Program-made: the position numbers and the translations under genes | Part shown: positions 58,261 to 64,000 of the stretch, one piece after another | How the letters are laid out: the number at the start of each line of letters is the position of its first letter | How positions within the stretch are numbered: the stretch's first letter is position 1 | NCBI GenBank assembly: GCA_907163375.1 | Contig: CAJQUW010008951.1 | Coordinates: 436,501-500,500 of the forward strand | Direction of reading: 5' to 3' | Length of the DNA: 64,000 bases | From: Prostheceraeus crozeri | Lineage: Eukaryota; Platyhelminthes; Polycladida; Euryleptidae | The notes under the pieces: model-generated | What the model was told of the DNA's origin: nothing | What the model saw: only the letters and a program-made list of their open reading frames with translations | The model's database searches: none

Positions 58261-58579
58261 CTTTTGAATAGAGTTTGTACAGAATAGGAAGCCACATGTT
58301 TAGGTACTGCTGATGACGCAGAGTTTGTACAGCCAAAAAGTTTTCCAAAATTCGAACTCCTTCACCTTCAAAATTCAAATTTAAATTCGAAAAATTGGTG
58401 CAAGTATTGGTGCTACCTGGTTAGCGAGTTTGTACAGCATTCCGATGGAAAAATTTAGATACAAGAGCAAAAACCTGAGTTTGTACAGCAACTTCCAGCA
58501 CTTTCCTTACACGAACAACCGGAAAAAACCGCCAAAAACCGATTTTTTCAAAAAATTATAAGATTTTCCAGAAAAGTTC
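58260..58579 (+). repeat. Degenerate edge of the 175-bp satellite
   Basis: GAGTTTGTACAG occurs at about 58269, 58321, 58424 and 58479 with irregular spacing. GGTGCTACCTGG and CCAGCACT...CAACCGG words match the regular unit imperfectly. It reads like diverged boundary units and overlaps the 5' end of the hAT frame. Confidence 0.65.
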
Positions 58580-59427
58580 TTGGTGCTACATGGAAAATGA
58601 AATTGTACAGTGCTCTAACCGGTGGAAGAGTGTTCTACTAATCCAGTCTGAGTTTGAACACACACTTCTCCGACACTCCAGCACTCCTACGACCGGTAAA
58701 TACCGGTTATTGTACAGTGACTACAAGAATACTGCCCATTTATGAACAAATCAATTGGTGCTACATGGAAAATGAGTTTGTACAGTGCTCTAACCGGTGG
58801 AAGAGTGTTCTACTAATCCAGTCTGAGTTTGAACACACACTTCTCCGACACTCCAGCACTCCTACGACCGGTAAATACCGGTTATTGTACAGTAACTACA
58901 AGAATACTGCCCATTTATGAACAAATCAATTGGTGTTACATGGAAAATGAGTTTGTACAGTGCTCTAACCGGTGGAAGAGTGTTCTTCTAATCCAGTCTG
59001 AGTTTGAACACACACTTCTCCGACACTCCAGCACTCCTACGACCGGTAAATACCGGTTATTGTACAGTAACTACAAGAATACTGCCCATTTATGAACAAA
59101 TCAATTGGTGCTACATGGAAAATGAAATTGTACAGTGCTCTAACCGGTGGAAGATTGTTCTACTAATCCAGTCTGAGTTTGAACACACACTTCTCCGACA
59201 CTCCAGCACTCCTACGACCGGTAAATACCGGTTATTGTACAGTAACTACAAGAATACTGCCCATTTATGAACAAATCAATTGGTGCTACATGGAAAATGA
59301 GTTTGTACAGTGCTCTAACCGGTGGAAGAGTGTTCTACTAATCCAGTCTGAGTTTGAACAGACACTTCTCCGACACTCCAGCACTCCTACGACCGGTAAA
59401 TACCGGTTATTGTACAGTAACTACATC
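58580..59427 (+). repeat. 175-bp satellite array, plus orientation, about 4.8 units
   Basis: Units start TTGGTGCTACATGGAAAATG at 58580, 58755, 58930, 59105 and 59280. Each has GAGTTTGTACAG, CTAACCGGTGG, a half-similar GAGTTTGAACA block, and the palindrome ACCGGTAAATACCGGT. Units are nearly identical. The last one stops within GTAACTACA at 59427. An 88-codon frame spans one and a half units, but it exists only because 175 is not a multiple of three and no stop happens to fall there. Confidence 0.95.
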
Positions 59428-61947
59428 ATCGATGCGATGGTTTTGTTTCAAAATTGAATTGTCGGTTGAATCGCTAAGCTTGATGTAGGCGGTACTCCAA
59501 AAATCAATAGCTGCACCAAATTCAAATTTTGACATGGGCGAAGGACGACAGATGAATATCGAGTTCTCAATTTTTACATACTCTATTACAGTAGGAAGCA
59601 CAGCATAGAAAGGTCAGATAGGATAAAAATGACTTGCGACATTTATTCAATGAAGACCGAATATCTTAGATACGATAATGATCGGACAGTCCGAAGCGCA
59701 TATAGAAAAACAACTACAAGGTATAGAAAAGAGGAACATCGCTGAAAATGCCTGTACTAAGTTGTGTCAACCAATTGTATTCAAAACAATTACAAATGCA
59801 CTTACAAATCACCGCAAAAAACAGCAATCTTGATAATTAGTGTTGCTTGTAATTCATCACTAATATCTGGAAAACAATCGAAGGTATAATAAATGTAACA
59901 ACTGGATATACTTGTCCATAGTCTAGCTGATAGGACGAAACAATGGAAACCGTAGAATACAAAGGGAAAAGGTTTGTCTGCATATGTGAATTTAAGGTAC
60001 CGCGGTTAGGTATAAGTAAAATCCGGAAAACAATCAAAGGTATTGTTAAGAAGGTATAAAAGTAAGAATTGTACAGGCTTGCGTATAGCCTATACGATGA
60101 ACCTTAAATGACCAAAAATGTGACCAAGCGATAAAGTTTTTAAAATACAAAAGGAAATGGTCGGGATAAGATCAATTACAACAAATTTCATGAATGCTCA
60201 TGACAAGCGGAATAAAGTAGTGGTCAAAATATTTCAATTTCGTGTTCACACTCAAAAAATGTTGAAGACTTATCGGTCAAACATGAGAGCAGGGGAGTCA
60301 TAATCGTAGTTGTTGAACAGACGCTCTCTGTAATCAGTCATACATGTTCAGATACACTATATGCTCACTAAGTTGATAATTTGAATAATTTCAAATGAAA
60401 GAATGTGATCACCAGATGTCTTAACGAGCGGTGTAGAAGGCAACCTACTGATTTTCAAGTTATGTCGTACAACCCGAAGTATAGCTCCTTCAGATGAAAT
60501 ATGCGTTACATTGCAATAACCGCAATGTAGGTTATAAACCTTGTATGTAGATTCAACCCAACTGATAGAAATAGGAACTTGATTTTCTGAACCTTAACTG
60601 ATGATGTTAATCACCGGATGTATCAAAAATTGTATCACAGTCAGGCAGGCTAGTTAGGCTCTCAGTTCAGTAGCCATAAAATGTTGACATATAAAACTTG
60701 ACATATATTCATTGCTAATCTCATTTTTGTTGATTTGTTCATCGTCAAATATTTGAACAATTAGATCTTTTCATGTGCTAATACTAATTAAATGATGCTG
60801 TATAAATGAGCGTAAACCCATCAAACTTACTAGGTTACATTACTTCATTTTCCTATGTGAAAGTTTGTAATTCTATGTGCCATTTAAACATAAACAGCCG
60901 CGAATAGATTAAGAAATACAAATACACGTAATTCGCTGCAAAAGATGGAATTTCGACCTTCAGTCATCCGCCAAATTTTTAAATCAACATGTGATAGTTA
61001 AGTGACCTTGATCGTTGATTGTAGATGAAAATATTGAACATGCAGTGTATAAAAATATTGCAGGATTATAATTACGATAGGCTGGCTTGGGGAAATGCAA
61101 CATTAGGTAAATGCGATTAGGTTGTAGCCCAAACCAATAGCTCATAGCCAAGAAACCGTTCAGTTTGCATCCATATGTGCCTGCATATAGCCAATCTCTT
61201 AGATTGGCAGATAGCCAATCTCTAAGGCATTTTATTTCGCAAAAGTATTGCATACCACCCTGGCACTTGGTGAAAGATTTGGCAGTTTTTGAAAATTGGG
61301 CCTTATTTGCTTTACTCTGCAACAAATTTTGTTTGCTGTCAAGAGAAGCAAGCTGGAATTAAATATGGGCGACCTTTTATATCACAGTAAGATGTCAAGT
61401 TCATCCACACGAAATAGCGGATTCGATCGAATACCTCTTCATTATTTACGTAGCCCGATCGATTTTGGTAGTGAAAACCAGGTCCGGGGTAAATGCGACA
61501 AGGCCCATCGAGATAGGTGCGACAACGTGCAAAATTTTGATTTTTGTCGCTTAAGTTTTTGATACACTCCTGCATGTGTCAATAAAATCGTCACCAACAT
61601 ATTTTGAAATCATAGATGTCTCAAACGACAATTGGGTGCAATGCTCAAGATCCAAGCTTGTTTCGAGTTCATGGATTTCGATCGATTAATAACAGCTAGA
61701 TGCCATTTTAAGTCAATCAAACGTCCAGAAAGAACGAGAAACCTTTACGATATTTAGGCCTAATTCTGATATTCTTTTCTCTAATGCGCTCGTATATTTC
61801 TAAAATAGGCTAATTCTGTTTTTGAACGTATATCGGTTGTAGCATTTCATGCATGTATCCTATTTAAAAATAGGCCTATTCAGCTTCAAAATACGCTTAC
61901 ATACTATAAACACTGCCCATTTTTATCTCACATAAACATAAATCTAA
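59428..61947. other. Anonymous sequence between the mirror satellite arrays
   Basis: No gene, RNA or transposon coding region is supported. Short frames (61296-61562, 61325-60984 minus) have no known domain. A small hairpin CCAATCTCTTAGATTGG lies near 61192. Confidence 0.45.
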
Positions 61948-62399
61948 ACTAGGTGACATGCCACGCGTTATTCAGGCACAATTACGGAACACCCCAAACA
62001 TCCGTGGTTAAGGACATTCTATTCTTCTCCCCGCGTATATATGCGCTGCACTAAGAGTCAGAAATCACTTGATCTGATGCTGTCAAAACATGGTAGATGT
62101 TTAAGAATACGCGCGGGCGAGCGTTTATAGTTTGCGCGTCGTCCACGGTTGTCTGCGCTGCCACTTGAACCACTAAGATGAACCGCTAAGCATGTTCTGT
62201 CTTCCCTGAGCATGAAATTGAGGTCCTATCACATTGTTTAGCCTCTGATACAGGCAGACACATGAGACGCAAAGTCTATATAACAGGACTGCCAACTATA
62301 CTTACTTATATAACTTATATTGCAGTAATATCCCGCATAGCCAGGAATGTTTGGGGTCATGTGTAATTACGCGTGATTGAGCGTGGCATGTCACCTAGT
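61948..62399. mobile_element. MITE with ACTAGGTGACATGCCACGC ends
   Basis: ACTAGGTGACATGCCACGC (61948) and GCGTGGCATGTCACCTAGT (to 62399) are perfect inverted ends. ACCCCAAACAT / ATGTTTGGGGT pair further in. Length 452 bp, no gene, target duplication unclear. The flank 62400-62737 holds nothing recognised. Confidence 0.8.
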
Positions 62400-62737
62400 G
62401 TATCGAAATAATGATCTACATCAATTCTGCAATCACAAATAAACCAAGATCCACTTCTATATGTGAAAATGTCTATTCTAGGTAGCGATAAGGTAGCACT
62501 TAGGATTTTCTTGTAAAGATCAGTTGCTCTATTACCAAGATAGGAGCGAAACACATCACCGTCATTTCATACTACATTCCCAACACATCATCGGAGTTTA
62601 ATTCGAAAATCTATATGAAACAGTACTCAGATGCAAAAACACCCAGACCATGTCGTATTTACCCCAATCATGAGGTAAAAGAGACCTTGAAGTCACTTAC
62701 TTTGACATCCAACTTAGAGAAACTTATCATTCCATGA

Positions 62738-64000
62738 TCATAAATGGGCAGTATTCTTGTAGTTACTGTACAATAACCGGTATTTACCGGTCGTAGGAGT
62801 GCTGGAGTGTCGGAGAAGTGTCTGTTCAAACTCAGACTGGATTAGTAGAACACTCTTCCACCGGTTAGAGCACTGTACAAACTCATTTTCCATGTAGCAC
62901 CAATTGATTTGTTCATAAATGGGCAGTATTCTTGTAGTTACTGTACAATAACCGGTATTTACCGGTCGTAGGAGTGCTGGAGTGTCGGAGAAGTGTGTGT
63001 TCAAACTCAGACTGGATTAGTAGAACAATCTTCCACCGGTTAGAGCACTGTACAAACTCATTTTCCATGTAGCACCAATTGATTTGTTCATAAATGGGCA
63101 GTATTCTTGTAGTTACTGTACAATAACCGGTATTTACCGGTCGTAGGAGTGCTGGAGTGTCGGAGAAGTGTGTGTTCAAACTAAGACTGGATTAGTAGAA
63201 CACTCTTCCACCGGTTAGAGCACTGTACAAACTCATTTTCCATGTAGCACCAATTGATTTGTTCATAAATGGGCAGTATTCTTGTAGTTACTGTACAATA
63301 ACCGGTATTTACCGGTCGTAGGAGTGCTGGAGTGTCGGAGAAGTGTGTGTTCAAACTCAGACTGGATTAGAAGAACACTCTTCTACCGGTTAGAGCACTG
63401 TACCAACTCATTTTCCATGTAGCACCAATTGATTTGTTCATAAATGGGCAGTATTCTTGTAGTTACTGTACAATAACCGGTATTTACCGGTCGTAGGAGT
63501 GCTGGAGTGTCGGAGAAGTGTGTGTTCAAACTCAGACTGGATTAGTAGAACAATCTTCCACCGGTTAGAGCACTGTACAAACTCATTTTCCATGTAGCAC
63601 CAATTGATTTGTTCATAAATGGGCAGTATTCTTGTAGTTACTGTACAATAACCGGTATTTACCGGTCGTAGGAGTGCTGGAGTGTCGGAGAAGTGTGTGT
63701 TCAAACTCAGACTGGATTAGTAGAACACTCTTCTACCGGTTTATAGCACTGTACAATTTCATTTTCCATGTAGCACCAATTGATTTGTTCATAAATGGGC
63801 AGTATTCTTGTAGTTACTGTACAATAACCGGTATTTACCGGTCGTAGGAGTGCTGGAGTGTCGGAGAAGTGTGTGTTCAAACTCAGACTGGATTAGTAGA
63901 ACACTCTTCTACCGGTTTATAGCACTGTACAATTTCATTTTCCATGTAGCACCAATTGATTTGTTCATAAATGGGCAGTATTCTTGTAGTTACTGTACAA
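62738..64000 (-). repeat. 175-bp satellite array, minus orientation, at least 7.2 units, open at the window edge
   Basis: TAAATGGGCAGTATTCTTGT marks units at 62741, 62916, 63091, 63266, 63441, 63616, 63792 and 63968. The period is 175, then 176 in the last two. It is the reverse complement of the array at 58580-59427. Outer units share TTTATAGCACTGTACAATTT variants, showing local spread of new variants. The array runs off the window. Confidence 0.95.

Noticed and set aside
58654..59457. Series of near-identical 88-92-codon frames in the satellite (also on the minus strand at 62738-63704)
   Set aside because: They overlap one another, each spanning about one and a half 175-bp units, and result from the repeat having no stop in one frame. 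There is no start context, no domain and no single-gene structure.
58580..64000. CRISPR-like array
   Set aside because: The units are contiguous 175-bp tandem repeats without unique spacers, in a eukaryotic context.

Overview
This is eukaryotic, repeat-dominated DNA, most likely intergenic or pericentromeric sequence from a marine invertebrate. The repeat families are metazoan: a CR1/L2-type LINE, PIF/Harbinger with a Myb-like partner gene, hAT, Tc1/mariner, piggyBac, a Penelope-like fragment and tRNA-derived SINEs. Frequent TAGGCCTA and ACATGTA words recall echinoderm or other deuterostome genomes, but that placement is an inference. I could not support a single host gene. Almost every recognisable coding stretch is a transposon gene, and all but one of these are broken.

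Layout. 0-5 kb: a degenerate piggyBac transposase, a piggyBac-type MITE with TTAA target sites, and a dispersed repeat split by a small MITE. 5.7-9.2 kb: a hAT-type MITE invaded by a 2.6-kb TIR element that carries a broken copy of a recurrent uncharacterised metazoan protein family. The uninvaded paralogue of this MITE lies at 41.5-42.3 kb and gives an empty site. 9.2-22.35 kb: one LINE split by a 9.2-kb Harbinger element (10310-19498). That Harbinger was itself invaded by a 3.2-kb hAT element (10411-13584), which was invaded in turn by a Tc1-like element (10851-12498). Two further hAT-type MITEs sit in the Harbinger transposase intron. The Tc1-like transposase is the only full-length, uninterrupted transposase in the window.

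22-34 kb: mostly anonymous sequence with several large inverted repeats (25.4-26.5 and 29.3-31.5 kb) and a truncated mariner. 34.4-39.6 kb: a TIR element with G-runs, invaded by a 4.1-kb element that has TCGGC-rich subterminal arrays and a 10-bp target repeat. 39.9-48.2 kb: fold-back elements, SINEs and TA microsatellites. 49-54.5 kb: SINE copies, a 1.9-kb Tc1/mariner-like element whose transposase has one in-frame stop, and a Penelope GIY-YIG fragment. 55.1-64 kb: a fold-back, a broken hAT transposase with a BED-type finger, and two 175-bp satellite arrays in mirror-image orientation around 3.3 kb of anonymous sequence.

The genes do not form a pathway. What links them is insertion order, which can be read from target-site duplications, interrupted reading frames and empty sites elsewhere in the window.
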